Of a stretch of 64,000 bases of DNA, positions 50,134 to 58,842 are shown piece by piece; the first letter of the stretch is position 1, and every line of letters begins with the position of its first letter. Source of the DNA: Serratia symbiotica. GTDB lineage: Bacteria; Pseudomonadota; Gammaproteobacteria; Enterobacterales; Enterobacteriaceae. The position numbers and the translations under genes were made by a program. The notes under the pieces are model-generated. The model was not told the origin of the DNA. It did no database searches and worked only from the letters and a program-made list of their open reading frames with translations. The DNA lies in assembly GCF_000821185.2 (NCBI RefSeq), contig NZ_CP050855.1:1364001-1428000 (forward strand). The letters are read 5' to 3'.

Positions 50134-50658
50134 TTAAGAATAAATATCTGGTATTTCGCCAGTTTCAATCAGTGATAATAACTCATCTTCATTAAGTACT
50201 ATTGTCCCTTTCATACGCGCTAACTCCATCTTTTTAGTACCAGCATTATAGCCATAACATAATAGGTGGAGATTTACTGTAACCTCACTTCTAACTATCA
50301 TGCCTGCCAGCTTTGCACGCTCAATCAATCGATCTTTATCAGCTTTTTTGAATCCAGTGAAGTAGATTTCAAATTCACCATCAAACACAGGTGCATCATA
50401 TTTTCTTAATGAATCATGTCTTTTTTCTGGAAAAATATATTGTGAAGCATCAATAGTAGGGGCTATTAAGTCAGCATGTTTTTTAGCATCATCAAACCGC
50501 TCAAACGATTTAATAAACCTATCTTTACGGAAAGCTCTATAACCTGATTCAGATGGTGAAAAACCTTGTACATAGCGTTCGGAATGGCTGGGGTTATTTA
50601 CTGCATATGCCGCAACTTTTTTATCAGCACTGATATAAACAAAGTAGATGGTTTCCAT
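50134..50658 (-). CDS. BRCT-domain protein of unknown role
   Basis: 174 residues. The N-terminal 90 residues (METIYFVYISADKKVAAYAV) are unfamiliar. The C-terminal part, about 95-168, has a BRCT-like pattern as in NAD-dependent DNA ligase: an opening strand with a Gly (FEIYFTGFKKADKDRLIERA), AGMIVRSEVTVNLHLLCYG, and GTKKMELARMKGTIVLNEDE with a closing LLSLIETGE. BRCT domains bind DNA ends or phosphopeptides. It lies between int and the repressor, so it should be expressed in the lysogen together with them. Function unknown; a role in exclusion or DNA-end recognition is only a guess. Confidence 0.6.
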   Translation of the reverse strand: METIYFVYISADKKVAAYAVNNPSHSERYVQGFSPSESGYRAFRKDRFIKSFERFDDAKKHADLIAPTIDASQYIFPEKRHDSLRKYDAPVFDGEFEIYFTGFKKADKDRLIERAKLAGMIVRSEVTVNLHLLCYGYNAGTKKMELARMKGTIVLNEDELLSLIETGEIPDIYS

Positions 50659-50671
50659 TTAATATCCCTAT

Positions 50672-51043
50672 TTAATTACCTGTTTTCAGCTTTAATTTCG
50701 ATTGCGCGAACGCATCACCAACCGCCTGTATGTTTAAACGCGCCGCCTCATCCATAGCGCGGTAATTTTCTATGAGTTTTTGTTCTTCCATAGAGATTGA
50801 ATCCACGGCATGCGGTGTTTTTTGACCAGTAAGTACGTATGTCACATCTATTCCTAATTCTCCACCTAAGCGCGAAAGGGTCAGCGCATCAGGCATGGTT
50901 TCCCCCCTCTCGTACTTCCCCCAGGTGCGAGTAGAGACACCAAATTTTTCCGCAATAGAACCTTGGCTCTCGCCGATTTTTTCCCTTTCTTCACGTAGCC
51001 TTGCAGCTATGAGGAATAATAATTCCCTTCCGCATGTTGACAT
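50672..51043 (-). CDS. Phage repressor (CI/C-like, XRE family)
   Basis: Probable lysogeny repressor, 123 residues. Helix-turn-helix at about 20-60 (ESQGSIAEKFGVSTRTWGKY), followed by a helical C-terminal region for oligomerisation. AAGGAAG ten bases upstream of the start is inside a candidate operator. Divergent from the early genes at 51104, the standard position of P2 C/186 CI. It lacks the peptidase domain, so it would not be inactivated by RecA directly. Confidence 0.85.
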   Translation of the reverse strand: MSTCGRELLFLIAARLREEREKIGESQGSIAEKFGVSTRTWGKYERGETMPDALTLSRLGGELGIDVTYVLTGQKTPHAVDSISMEEQKLIENYRAMDEAARLNIQAVGDAFAQSKLKLKTGN

Positions 51044-51058
51044 AGGAATAAAACTTCC
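51013..51058. promoter_or_regulatory. Two near-identical palindromes at the repressor start (candidate operators)
   Basis: GGAATAATAATTCC (51013-51026, perfect palindrome) and GGAATAAAACTTCC (51045-51058) are spaced exactly 32 bases, about three helical turns. The first is in codons 6-10 of the repressor gene, the second covers its ribosome site. A half copy (GGAAC) lies at 51076. They sit in the divergent control region between repressor and early genes. Binding is inferred. Confidence 0.5.
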
Positions 51059-51103
51059 TTAAATTGATTTGCACAGGAACTTAGTGGATCACAATATAGC
51101 ACT

Positions 51104-51295
51104 ATGAAACAAGTCAATCACGATCAGCGGTCACGCCTGCCCAAGGGCATCGCGTCACAAAAAGCCGTTCCGATGCGCTTGTCAGACGAAGAACGCGAAA
51201 GATTAGAATCACTTGCAGCTAAAGAGTGCCGTTCAGTCTCAAGCATGGCGCGCCTGGTTCATCTGCGCGGAATGGAAGCAATTGCTTCTGAATAA
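51104..51295 (+). CDS. Ribbon-helix-helix-like phage protein
   Basis: 63 residues. After a basic N-terminus, VPMRLSDEERERLESLAAKE and CRSVSSMARLVHLRGMEA give the strand-helix-helix pattern of small Arc/MetJ-type DNA-binding proteins. First gene of the rightward early operon; it probably helps to regulate early transcription or excision. Confidence 0.6.
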   Translation: MKQVNHDQRSRLPKGIASQKAVPMRLSDEERERLESLAAKECRSVSSMARLVHLRGMEAIASE

Positions 51296-51306
51296 TCGGG
51301 GGACGC

Positions 51307-51510
51307 ATGGGTAATACCACTATCAACATCACAGTCCCTACAGGATATGTGTCCTTAGAAGCGTATGCCGATATGGTGAAAATCCCGTTAAGCACCTGTC
51401 GCGCCATGGTAAGGGATGGCCGGATCATTATCCGCCCGAAAAAGTGCGCAAAAAACCGGGTAGAAGTAAACCTCGTTGCCATGCTCAAAGACGCGATAGA
51501 GAACAGTTGA
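51307..51510 (+). CDS. cox: Cox-like excisionase/repressor
   Basis: 67 residues. P2 Cox family: TGYVSLEAYADMVKIPLSTC followed by RAMVRDGRIIIRPK, a winged-helix DNA-binding layout. In P2 Cox represses the lysogenic promoter and directs excision with integrase. Position, second in the early operon and divergent to the repressor, agrees. Confidence 0.75.
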   Translation: MGNTTINITVPTGYVSLEAYADMVKIPLSTCRAMVRDGRIIIRPKKCAKNRVEVNLVAMLKDAIENS

Positions 51511-51518
51511 GGCGAACC

Positions 51519-51719
51519 ATGCAAAGCACAACACACGCTATCACCAAAATAAGCCGCAGCGCGTCACGCTATCGCGGGTTTGTTATCACCCACAGGCCAA
51601 GAACGGCGACCAATCCGATCTCACGGTATGAAATCAGCCTTGGTGATCAGTCGTTCGGCCTGTTCGATGCGCAAGCACTGGCAACCGGCTATATCGAACA
51701 ACTCTACACACAACGCTAG
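51519..51719 (+). CDS. Small P2-like early protein, unknown
   Basis: 66 residues from an ATG at 51519 (MQSTTHAITKISRSASRYRG); the C-terminal RYEISLGDQSFGLFDAQALA is well formed. Lies 8 bases after cox and 9 bases before the next gene. I do not recognise it. Confidence 0.6.
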   Translation: MQSTTHAITKISRSASRYRGFVITHRPRTATNPISRYEISLGDQSFGLFDAQALATGYIEQLYTQR

Positions 51720-51728
51720 GTGGCAAGC

Positions 51729-52259
51729 ATGAAATTTGCCTACAGCATCCTTGTTAACGATCTGTTGCAGCAGTACCGCTTTAAAAGCGAGAACATGCGC
51801 GCCGTTACCGCAGTTGCTGAAGAAGTGCGCCAATTCTCTCAGAACGACTATGCCTTTCGGTTGAGCGTTGGCCTTGAGGGATTGCTGAGCACCGCGCAGG
51901 CGGCGGGTGACGCTGAATCGGCTACAACCCTGGATGAGCTTGTCATAGCGCAGAACATGCAGCAATTAGCCGATGAGCATAATGGAGTATTAAATAAAAT
52001 GAAAAAGCGCTATTCAAAGCACGGATCACATGCAGGTAGCATTCCTGGGCTGGTTCAGGTCGGCAAAAACGTTTATGTGTATACGGCTGAATTCACTATC
52101 CGTAGGTCGCCAAGAAATTTTATTAAGAGAGATAGTTATTTAATTAACAAATGGGCCGATAAAGGCGGTGTCGATAATTATTATGGCCGTGACTTTACCT
52201 TAGCTGAAGCAATGCGAACAATTGAAAGGCTGAAGGGTGGAAAAAGTTATGAAAATTGA
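51729..52259 (+). CDS. Replication protein B-like (P2 gpB position)
   Basis: 176 residues from ATG 51729, which has AGGTGG five bases before. Contains VNDLLQQYRFKSENMRAVTA and FRLSVGLEGLLSTAQAAGDA, a helical region that I associate with P2 gpB-like proteins (helper of host DnaB on the lagging strand). The C-terminal part (YVYTAEFTIRRSPRNFIKRD) is less familiar and AT-rich from about 51980, with different base use, so it may be a replaced end. Identity is tentative. Confidence 0.5.
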   Translation: MKFAYSILVNDLLQQYRFKSENMRAVTAVAEEVRQFSQNDYAFRLSVGLEGLLSTAQAAGDAESATTLDELVIAQNMQQLADEHNGVLNKMKKRYSKHGSHAGSIPGLVQVGKNVYVYTAEFTIRRSPRNFIKRDSYLINKWADKGGVDNYYGRDFTLAEAMRTIERLKGGKSYEN

Positions 52260-52422
52260 AATGATTTTCGGCATATTTATTTTTGCTGTGCTGATTGTTA
52301 ATTTAATTCAGTTTCTAATCAGGCAGCGGTGTGAAAAAGTAAGACAGCAGAAATTAAAAGCGTTCTCTAAATTTAAGGCCCGCCGTGAAGAAGTAGAACG
52401 CAAGGCACGCAGGCAACTGTAA
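52249..52422 (+). CDS. Small single-pass membrane protein
   Basis: 57 residues from MKIEMIFGIFIFAVLIVNLI, a single hydrophobic segment followed by a basic tail (RQQKLKAFSKFKARREEVER). Overlaps the previous gene by 11 bases. No known function. Confidence 0.55.
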   Translation: MKIEMIFGIFIFAVLIVNLIQFLIRQRCEKVRQQKLKAFSKFKARREEVERKARRQL

Positions 52423-52434
52423 CAGGTATGCGAT

Positions 52435-52659
52435 ATGAAAAGTAACGATCCATCACTTGCCAGCCTGCTTAAACAAGGCTGTCAGGTTACGCACTACCGC
52501 AATACTCGCGGCTGGATAGAATGCCCTGATGGGCGTTTCTTTAAGCCAGAGCCAAATAAGGTACGGTTCATTAAAGGTATGAGTAAGTTTGTTTATACGA
52601 AGAAGATAAACAAAGGTTTATTTAATGACTTGGCAGGGTTTTTTAGAAAACTGCTGTAG
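52435..52659 (+). CDS. Hypothetical phage protein
   Basis: 74 residues (MKSNDPSLASLLKQGCQVTH, GWIECPDGRFFKP, basic C-terminus). Phage-fil-like proteins of enterobacteria have the same sort of CPDGRFFKP segment near the N-terminus, but I cannot confirm this. Twelve bases after the previous gene. Confidence 0.5.
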   Translation: MKSNDPSLASLLKQGCQVTHYRNTRGWIECPDGRFFKPEPNKVRFIKGMSKFVYTKKINKGLFNDLAGFFRKLL

Positions 52660-52745
52660 TCATTAAGTAACAGATAAATCTTTTTCTACCTGTCGTCACT
52701 TTGTTAAGTGATGGCGAATTTACTCACCCATTAGTGGAGGTAAGT

Positions 52746-53207
52746 ATGTCCAGCAAAGAAAAAGACCTGGATAAAGAAGAGCCAGATCTTGTTTTTCATA
52801 TGTGTTCAGTGGAGCTAGTAATACGTAGCAGGATTGCCAATGCCTCTGAACTTTTTTCACGCTCAACCTTTTCATATTTCAACGAAAAGGCATCAGCTAT
52901 TAGATCTGATCTTTTTGATAATTTAATTGAGCAATCAGGTCGCGCGATTGAGTGGCATCTAAACGAATCGCAATCACCTGACTATCCGGCAACTCCGAAG
53001 TGCCAGAAATATAAGGAGCAGCTAGCACAAAGCAATGATGCCAGTCTGGCAGTCTCCGCAATTGAGGATGAGTTAACCGTAAAAGACTTTATTAATCTCA
53101 TGGAAGCGGCTGAAGCGTCAGTCAGAGGCCTAGGAAAAACAATCAGGCCATGGCACTTATCGAAGGTATTAAAAACATTTGAGTCACTTACGAGACGAGC
53201 CGATTAA
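52746..53207 (+). CDS. Hypothetical phage protein
   Basis: 153 residues from MSSKEKDLDKEEPDLVFHMC; the ATG at 52746 is chosen because GGAGG is five bases upstream. Mainly helical, acidic, no motif that I recognise. Same strand as the early operon. Confidence 0.55.
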   Translation: MSSKEKDLDKEEPDLVFHMCSVELVIRSRIANASELFSRSTFSYFNEKASAIRSDLFDNLIEQSGRAIEWHLNESQSPDYPATPKCQKYKEQLAQSNDASLAVSAIEDELTVKDFINLMEAAEASVRGLGKTIRPWHLSKVLKTFESLTRRAD

Positions 53208-53228
53208 GGCCGGATAACCGGCCTTCGT

Positions 53229-53411
53229 TCAGAAAGGCTCAGCAATAAAATCCATCGGTGTGTACGGGTATTTCTTTTTTAGTTTGATGCTTACCGCATC
53301 ATGTATTCCCCGAAGTTCTCTATTGCCTCCGTGGCTGGTTGTTGGAAGTGATTCATTTAGCAGAGTATCAAGCGATTTGAGGCATTCGATGATTTTTTAT
53401 CTTTGATCCAT
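53229..53411 (-). pseudogene. Possible small decayed gene on the minus strand
   Basis: ATG at 53411 gives MDQR, TAA, then an open frame KIIECLKSLDTLLNESLPTT, SHGGNRELRGIHDAVSIKLK, KKYPYTPMDFIAEPF and TGA. About 60 codons with one early stop. It runs opposite to neighbours. It may be a real small gene with a later start; no family recognised. Confidence 0.3.
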
Positions 53412-53502
53412 CGATATTTCCTTTTAGTGGTGTGTAGTTATGCCGCTCGCTTCTTGCTTCTTGCTGGAAGGCGGCAGCTTAAGCTTAATGAGGCTTCAAA
53501 TT

Positions 53503-53712
53503 ATGACTAAACGTGACCAATACAGTTTCATCCTGAACGTTTTATTACCAACGATTGAGCGTGAGGGATTGACGATCAAGACCCACGGGAGTGGTAAGTT
53601 AACGCTCTCCCCCGAAGATCCCTCAGTGACCTGTTTCATTCAAGACATGCGGCAGCGCCTGACTTCGGCATTGCTGCGTCCTGCTCCACCTTCATCGCCA
53701 TACGGAGTTTAA
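53503..53712 (+). CDS. Hypothetical phage protein
   Basis: 69 residues from ATG 53503 (MTKRDQYSFILNVLLPTIER), with GAGG nine bases upstream; upstream in-frame ATGs are less well placed. Five bases before the exonuclease gene, so in the same operon. Not recognised. Confidence 0.55.
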   Translation: MTKRDQYSFILNVLLPTIEREGLTIKTHGSGKLTLSPEDPSVTCFIQDMRQRLTSALLRPAPPSSPYGV

Positions 53713-53717
53713 CCGCC

Positions 53718-54296
53718 ATGAATCACTTAATGATCGATCTCGAAACGCTCGGAACGGATTCAACCGCGCCAATAGCTTCTATAGGTGCTGTTTTTTTTGA
53801 GCCTTCAACGGGCTGCACCGGGGGCCGTTTTTATGTTCGCGTGGATTTTGCCAGCGATATGGCGTTAGGGGCTAAACCTGACGGGTACGCCATGAAATGG
53901 TGGCTGAAGCAAAGCAGTGAAGCGCGTGCAGAACTGGTTAACGATGAAGCGTTGCCTGTTGGCCGGGCGCTATCGCAGTTATGCCAGTTTATCAAGGATA
54001 ATCAGCAGCCTGCTGGGAAGAAGCATTTACGTGTTTGGGGTAATGGTGCGTCATTCGATTGCGTGATTTTACGCGCCGCCTATGCGCGCGTCGGCATTAC
54101 GCCACCGTGGGATTGGTGGAGGGATCTTGATGTTCGTACCGTAGTAGAAATGGGGCGCGGGTTGGGTTATGACCAAAAGTATAATCTTATTTTCAAAGGC
54201 GTTCAGCATACTGCGCTTGATGATGCGTTACACCAAGTGGCTTACGTTTCGGAGATTTGGCAACGCCTGACAGCCGATAAGGAGCCAATATTATGA
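53718..54296 (+). CDS. 3'-5' exonuclease, DEDD superfamily (exodeoxyribonuclease VIII-like)
   Basis: 192 residues of the RNase T/DnaQ-like fold. Catalytic acids: MIDLETLGTD (DxE), GNGASFDCVILRAAYARV (second Asp), and QHTALDDALHQVAY (Exo III-type HxxxxD). Similar small exonucleases are frequent next to phage methylase genes. Stop overlaps the start of the adenine methyltransferase gene by four bases (ATGA), so both are translated together. Substrate (ssDNA or RNA) unknown. Confidence 0.85.
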   Translation: MNHLMIDLETLGTDSTAPIASIGAVFFEPSTGCTGGRFYVRVDFASDMALGAKPDGYAMKWWLKQSSEARAELVNDEALPVGRALSQLCQFIKDNQQPAGKKHLRVWGNGASFDCVILRAAYARVGITPPWDWWRDLDVRTVVEMGRGLGYDQKYNLIFKGVQHTALDDALHQVAYVSEIWQRLTADKEPIL

Positions 54297-55207
54297 TCCG
54301 CCCGTTCATCAAATGGGCGGGTGGTAAATCACGCGTCCTTCCTGATCTGCTGCCACACCTTCCTAAAGCTGACTGCCTGATCGAACCGTTCGTAGGCGGC
54401 GCTTCGGTATTTCTTGCGACTGAATACCGCCGCTATGTGCTGGCCGATATCAACCCGGATCTGATTAACCTGTATCGCTGCGTAACAAGTTACATGGATT
54501 TGGTTATCGAAACCGCGCAGGAAATATTTGAAAAGTTCAACGATGCCGAGGGCTACGGCAAAATTCGCACTGCTTTCAACACTCAAAGGCGATCCACACG
54601 TAAGTGTGCGCACACGCTGGAGAATATTGGACGCGCTGCGCAATTCCTCTATCTGAACCGCCATTGTTATAACGGCGTTTGCCGTTACAGCAAGAAGACC
54701 GGATTTAACGTGCCGTTTGGCAAGTATAAAAGCGTCTACTTTCCTGATAATGAAATCCGCCTGTTTGCCGAAAAGGCCAATGACACTAAGGCAATATTTC
54801 TTTGCGTACCGTTTGAACGTTCCCTACAGGTCGTCACTGGTGGCGACGTTCTCGTTTACTGTGATCCGCCGTACCTGCCTGCCAGCGATACCGCCAATTT
54901 TACCCAATACCACACCGAGCCATTCACAGAGAGCCATCACCGCCAGTTAGCGGCGGATCTGCTGGAAGTGAATCGCAAATATGGCGTGCCGGTTGTCATT
55001 TCCAACAGCGACACCGAAACCACCCGCGAGATTTACCACCGCTTCCGCCTGCATGAAATTAACGTGCAGCGCTCTGTAAGCACTGACACCAGCAACCGCC
55101 AGAGGGCCAAAGAAGTGATCGGCACTTTGGGACTCAGCATTCTTGACGAGTATCAGGCCGATTGCGGGATCTGTGAAAGCTGCGGGCAGTGTGCAGAGGG
55201 GGCATGA
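54293..55207 (+). CDS. Dam-like adenine-N6 DNA methyltransferase
   Basis: 304 residues, D12 class. Motif I-like FIKWAGGKSRVLPDLLPHLP and the SAM-binding FVGGASVF; catalytic DPPY in VLVYCDPPYLPASDTANFTQ; VISNSDTETTREIYHRFRL near the C-terminus. An odd Cys-rich tail ([14 protein letters not shown]) follows and could bind zinc. Probably methylates GATC, protecting phage DNA. Coupled by 4-base overlaps to the exonuclease and the cytosine methyltransferase. Confidence 0.9.
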   Translation: MIRPFIKWAGGKSRVLPDLLPHLPKADCLIEPFVGGASVFLATEYRRYVLADINPDLINLYRCVTSYMDLVIETAQEIFEKFNDAEGYGKIRTAFNTQRRSTRKCAHTLENIGRAAQFLYLNRHCYNGVCRYSKKTGFNVPFGKYKSVYFPDNEIRLFAEKANDTKAIFLCVPFERSLQVVTGGDVLVYCDPPYLPASDTANFTQYHTEPFTESHHRQLAADLLEVNRKYGVPVVISNSDTETTREIYHRFRLHEINVQRSVSTDTSNRQRAKEVIGTLGLSILDEYQADCGICESCGQCAEGA

Positions 55208-56202
55208 CTGTGACGGCCTATTACAACGAGATCGATCCCTTTGCGGCCCAATGGCTGCGCAATCTGATTGACGCCAAGCATATTGCCCCCGGTGTCGTTG
55301 ACACTCGCTCAATTGAGGACGTTACTGCAAATGACCTTAAAGGATTCACGCAATGCCATTTTTTTGCCGGGATCGGCGTCTGGTCATATGCCCTGCGCAA
55401 CGCCGGATGGCCAGATGAAAAGCCGGTCTGGACAGGCTCTTGTCCGTGCCAGCCTTTCAGCGCGGCAGGCAAAGGCCATGGGTTTGATGACGAGCGGCAC
55501 CTCTGGCCTGCGTTTCACTGGCTCATCAGCGAGTGCCGCCCTCAGTGCATCTTTGGCGAGCAGGTTGCAAGCGGTAACGCGAACGCTTGGTTCGACCTTG
55601 TACAAGCTGACCTGGAAGCCATGGACTACGCCTTCGGGCTTGTCCCGTTCCCGGCTGCGGGCGTCGGTGCGCCGCATATCCGAGACCGTGCCTACTGGGT
55701 GGCCCACACCCACAACACGGGAAGATGGGAAGGAATGCCAAAATGTGCCGCTGAACGCGTTGCTGGGGCGAGTGGTGTGGCTGACCGGCTGGCCAACACC
55801 GACATGCAATACGAATCCACAACCGGAGACGCCAAGGGGGCTTCAAAATCTGGCGGGCGCGGCAAGGTTAGCGGGCTGGGCAACACCCAACACAATGGAT
55901 ATCTTACCGATGAGATGTCGGAAAGCATTAGCGAAAGCGAGGAAGAAAGGCGGTTGCTCGAATCTCAAAGACCAGATACACGAGATAGTGTACTGCAAAC
56001 ATCCCTGCCGACTAACAGCTTCTGGCGAAATGCTGACTGGCTCTTCTGCCGGGATGAAAAGTGGCGGCCAGTTGAACCCGGCACATTCCCGCTGGCTGAT
56101 GGGGCTTCCGCAAGAGTGGGACGACTACGCGCCTACGGTAATGCCATCGTTGCGCCGGTCGCCGAAGCGTTCATAGCCTCATATCTGGACAGTGTGCAAT
56201 GA
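55204..56202 (+). CDS. Cytosine-C5 DNA methyltransferase
   Basis: 332 residues from ATG 55204 ([20 protein letters not shown]). Motif [18 protein letters not shown], motif IV with the catalytic Cys82 in [14 protein letters not shown], motif VI-like [14 protein letters not shown], motif VIII-like RDRAYWVAH, a divergent target-recognition stretch with repeated LANT/GLGNT, and a C-terminal motif X ([20 protein letters not shown]) after [18 protein letters not shown]. It overlaps the previous and following genes by four bases each. Its +1 frame is open over almost the whole length (see next entry). Confidence 0.9.
   Translation: MTVTAYYNEIDPFAAQWLRNLIDAKHIAPGVVDTRSIEDVTANDLKGFTQCHFFAGIGVWSYALRNAGWPDEKPVWTGSCPCQPFSAAGKGHGFDDERHLWPAFHWLISECRPQCIFGEQVASGNANAWFDLVQADLEAMDYAFGLVPFPAAGVGAPHIRDRAYWVAHTHNTGRWEGMPKCAAERVAGASGVADRLANTDMQYESTTGDAKGASKSGGRGKVSGLGNTQHNGYLTDEMSESISESEEERRLLESQRPDTRDSVLQTSLPTNSFWRNADWLFCRDEKWRPVEPGTFPLADGASARVGRLRAYGNAIVAPVAEAFIASYLDSVQ
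55268..56176 (+). CDS. Second long open frame inside the cytosine methyltransferase gene (possible overprinted gene)
   Basis: 302 codons without a stop in the +1 frame. The product contains [40 protein letters not shown], three GW(P/A)TP repeats ([29 protein letters not shown]), and a C-terminal [20 protein letters not shown] leading into [14 protein letters not shown]. Repeated WPTPT and an ending of the type GGQLNPxxxxWLMGxPxxW are features that I know from phage DNA-modification proteins. So both frames look conserved. It could also be a shadow of the methyltransferase frame, since LANT in one frame becomes WPTPT in the other. A start for translation is not obvious. Confidence 0.4.
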   Translation: MTPSILPPVSLTLAQLRTLLQMTLKDSRNAIFLPGSASGHMPCATPDGQMKSRSGQALVRASLSARQAKAMGLMTSGTSGLRFTGSSASAALSASLASRLQAVTRTLGSTLYKLTWKPWTTPSGLSRSRLRASVRRISETVPTGWPTPTTREDGKECQNVPLNALLGRVVWLTGWPTPTCNTNPQPETPRGLQNLAGAARLAGWATPNTMDILPMRCRKALAKARKKGGCSNLKDQIHEIVYCKHPCRLTASGEMLTGSSAGMKSGGQLNPAHSRWLMGLPQEWDDYAPTVMPSLRRSPKRS

Positions 56203-58658
56203 CCACGGTAACCCGTGGCCGTTGCGCTCCTTCTTCGCCCCCACCTTTTCCGGGTAGCCCTGTTGATACTACCCGGTATGCTTACGCATGGAATAAGCCA
56301 GGCCAGGCAATTGGCCATGATCTGTCTCCTTCTTGCCGTGGTTTCGATTACCTGACGCCGGACGGCACCCGCAAGCATATTGATATCGCCAATCTGTACG
56401 AAGAGAACGAAAAGCCGGAGCGAAGCAAGCTGTTGCGCCGCCGCCTCGCTTCTCTTCCGCAGTATATCCGCCGCCACTTTGCCGCGAAGCTGGACGCGCT
56501 GGACGCGAAAGACCGCAAAGCGGCAGATCACTGGCTGATTAACACCTTTGAGCGCCATGTATTAACGCGTATTGATAGCGTGAATAGCGTTTACCAGCCT
56601 GATAGCGTGATGCCTGGCATCCTTCTGACAATCCGCGATCAGCTTTTCCGTATGCTCTGGGCAGGGAAGAAAGAGTTAAAAAGACTGGCTTATACGCTTT
56701 CCGATATCTTTACGAGCGAGTTTATACGCGAGTCCGATCACCAGCTTGCGCGCACTGGCGATCCTGAGTTCGCGGCGCTTTCTGGCTATGGCCGTATTGC
56801 GTCGCTGGCGGTGCATTTGAAAACGCCGATCCCCAGTTGGACAGCGTATTGCAATGAAGAACTGGAAGCGGAGGACGCGTTACGCGCGGTTCTTCGTCTT
56901 GAGTCACCACAGTGGTGGTTAAACCGCCTGCGCCGTATCCATGCCCGTTGGCGTGAGCATTTGATGATTGCAGCGGGATACGTCCAGAAAAAATCCTCCC
57001 CATACAGTAGCACCCCGTGCCTTACGGAATGGTTGGCCCAGAAAAAGGCTAACCGTGAATACCTTAAGGCTATGGAGCTGGAAGACCAGGACACGGGCGA
57101 GCGCATTTCACTTATCGATAAAGTCGCCGGTAGTGTCGCCAATCCGGCCAACCGTCGCCGCGAACTCATGACGAGAATGCGCGGATTTGAGGATCTGGCG
57201 AAGTTGGAAGGGCTGGCCGGTGACTTTTACACACTGACAGCGCCTTCCCATTACCACTCCATGCAGCATAACGGGTGCCGCAATAATAAATACTGTGGCG
57301 CGTCGCCGCGCGAAACGCAGCAATATCTTTGCAAGGTCTGGGCGAGAACCCGTGCAGCGTGGAAGAGAAAAGGGATCCGCGTCTTTGGTTTCCGCGTGGT
57401 CGAACCGCACCACGATGCAACGCCACACTGGCATTTACTTCTTTTTATGCGCCCGGAATGCGTCGAGCAGGCGCGCGAAATCTTCCGTACCTATGCCCTG
57501 AAAGAAGACGGCCACGAACCGGGAGCGCAGGAAAATCGCTTTCAGGTTGTGCCAATCGATGAAGCCCACGGCAGCGCTACCGGATATATAGCGAAATACA
57601 TTTCCAAGAATATCGACGGCTTCGCGCTGGATGGCGAGAAGGACGACGAAACCGGGGAAGACCTGAAAGAAATGTCACTCCGTGTTAGCGCGTGGGCGTC
57701 GCGCTGGTCTATTCGTCAGTTTCAGCAGATCGGCGGTGCGCCGGTCACGGTATACCGCGAACTTCGCCGCCTGGGCGATCGTGAACTGGTGTTACACCCT
57801 GAACTGGAAACCGCACGGCAGGCTGCTGATGCAGGAGAATGGGATAACTACGTGTTAGCCCAGGGAGGCCCGTTGGTTGAGCGCGATAATGTGCGTATCC
57901 GTCTGAACTATGAAACCACCGAAAACGGCAATGCCTACGGCGATGACGTCCAGAGAATTACCGGTATTTACTGCCCGATGACGGGCAGCGAATCGTTGAT
58001 ATTCACCCGCACCACTCAATACATAATTGTGCCAAAGCACCAGAGCGTTGACGGCGTGGTCGTTGACGTTGGTTTTTCAGGCGGCAGCGCCGCCCCTTGG
58101 AGTTCTGTCAATAACTGTACTGAGCACGAAAAACATACAGATCCGGGTGGTGAGCATCCGCCAGATAATCAGCCCGAACAGTTGGCCTTTGGTCAATTGA
58201 CCAGGGCGCAGCGAAAACAGCTACAAGCCAGCTTGCACAGTGACCAGCCTCGGCGACAAAAATCTTCTGCTGATGAGTTTGAAGCATTGGCGCGAGCCAT
58301 TGTTAGTGGTGAGTGTTCAGATTATGACCGCAGCAGGGCTGACAGCTATCTACGTGCGGCGCACACAATCCGGCAGGCAGAACAACCGGTTACAGCCGGG
58401 ATCGCCGTATTGGCTAAACAGGTGCAACGTTGGGCAGAGATCAAGCGGGTACCAGTGAGCAAGCCGCAGGCTGTGCAGCTTGCCCAAGGTAATGAAGTGA
58501 CCGTACTCGACAGTGTCTACCGCGCCAACCTCAACACCGGGGAGATCATCCGGTGCGGAACATTCGAACCATGGCGCAAGGCAATATCACGCAGGGAAAC
58601 CAGCAGCCTGATCGAAAGGTGGAAAGATGCAGCACAGCGGAAGGCTGATAGTCATTAA
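56199..58658 (+). CDS. A: Replication endonuclease A (P2 gpA, HUH)
   Basis: Rolling-circle initiator that nicks the phage origin and stays attached to the 5' end. 819 residues (P2 gpA 761). HUH motif at His410-x-His412 (TPHWHLLLFM), and the two active tyrosines at 463 and 467 (TGYIAKYISKN). ATG overlaps the methyltransferase stop by four bases. In P2 the origin lies inside gene A, so a nick site is likely here, but I cannot locate it. The C-terminal 200 residues are longer and less conserved. Confidence 0.93.
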   Translation: MTTVTRGRCAPSSPPPFPGSPVDTTRYAYAWNKPGQAIGHDLSPSCRGFDYLTPDGTRKHIDIANLYEENEKPERSKLLRRRLASLPQYIRRHFAAKLDALDAKDRKAADHWLINTFERHVLTRIDSVNSVYQPDSVMPGILLTIRDQLFRMLWAGKKELKRLAYTLSDIFTSEFIRESDHQLARTGDPEFAALSGYGRIASLAVHLKTPIPSWTAYCNEELEAEDALRAVLRLESPQWWLNRLRRIHARWREHLMIAAGYVQKKSSPYSSTPCLTEWLAQKKANREYLKAMELEDQDTGERISLIDKVAGSVANPANRRRELMTRMRGFEDLAKLEGLAGDFYTLTAPSHYHSMQHNGCRNNKYCGASPRETQQYLCKVWARTRAAWKRKGIRVFGFRVVEPHHDATPHWHLLLFMRPECVEQAREIFRTYALKEDGHEPGAQENRFQVVPIDEAHGSATGYIAKYISKNIDGFALDGEKDDETGEDLKEMSLRVSAWASRWSIRQFQQIGGAPVTVYRELRRLGDRELVLHPELETARQAADAGEWDNYVLAQGGPLVERDNVRIRLNYETTENGNAYGDDVQRITGIYCPMTGSESLIFTRTTQYIIVPKHQSVDGVVVDVGFSGGSAAPWSSVNNCTEHEKHTDPGGEHPPDNQPEQLAFGQLTRAQRKQLQASLHSDQPRRQKSSADEFEALARAIVSGECSDYDRSRADSYLRAAHTIRQAEQPVTAGIAVLAKQVQRWAEIKRVPVSKPQAVQLAQGNEVTVLDSVYRANLNTGEIIRCGTFEPWRKAISRRETSSLIERWKDAAQRKADSH

Positions 58659-58842
58659 TAGCTATGTTGGCCGTTCGCATAGACGAAAACGTCTTTTGTG
58701 GCCATTAGGTATCGATCATAGGCAAAAGCGACTGTGTTACCAGGCAATACAGCCAGCTATGTCTATGTGGTACCGCCACAGGCCCAGGTGAGAACAGCTG
58801 TGCTGCAGCCAAGTTATTTACAACTTATGGAGATTCATCGAT

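Noticed and set aside
51444..51719. Longer start (91 codons) for the small gene after cox
   Set aside because: The extra N-terminus overlaps cox and is basic and unstructured; the ATG at 51519 follows the cox stop and is better placed.
55384..55809. Minus-strand open frame in the cytosine methyltransferase gene
   Set aside because: Unlike the plus-strand +1 frame it shows no phage-family motif; regarded as a shadow.
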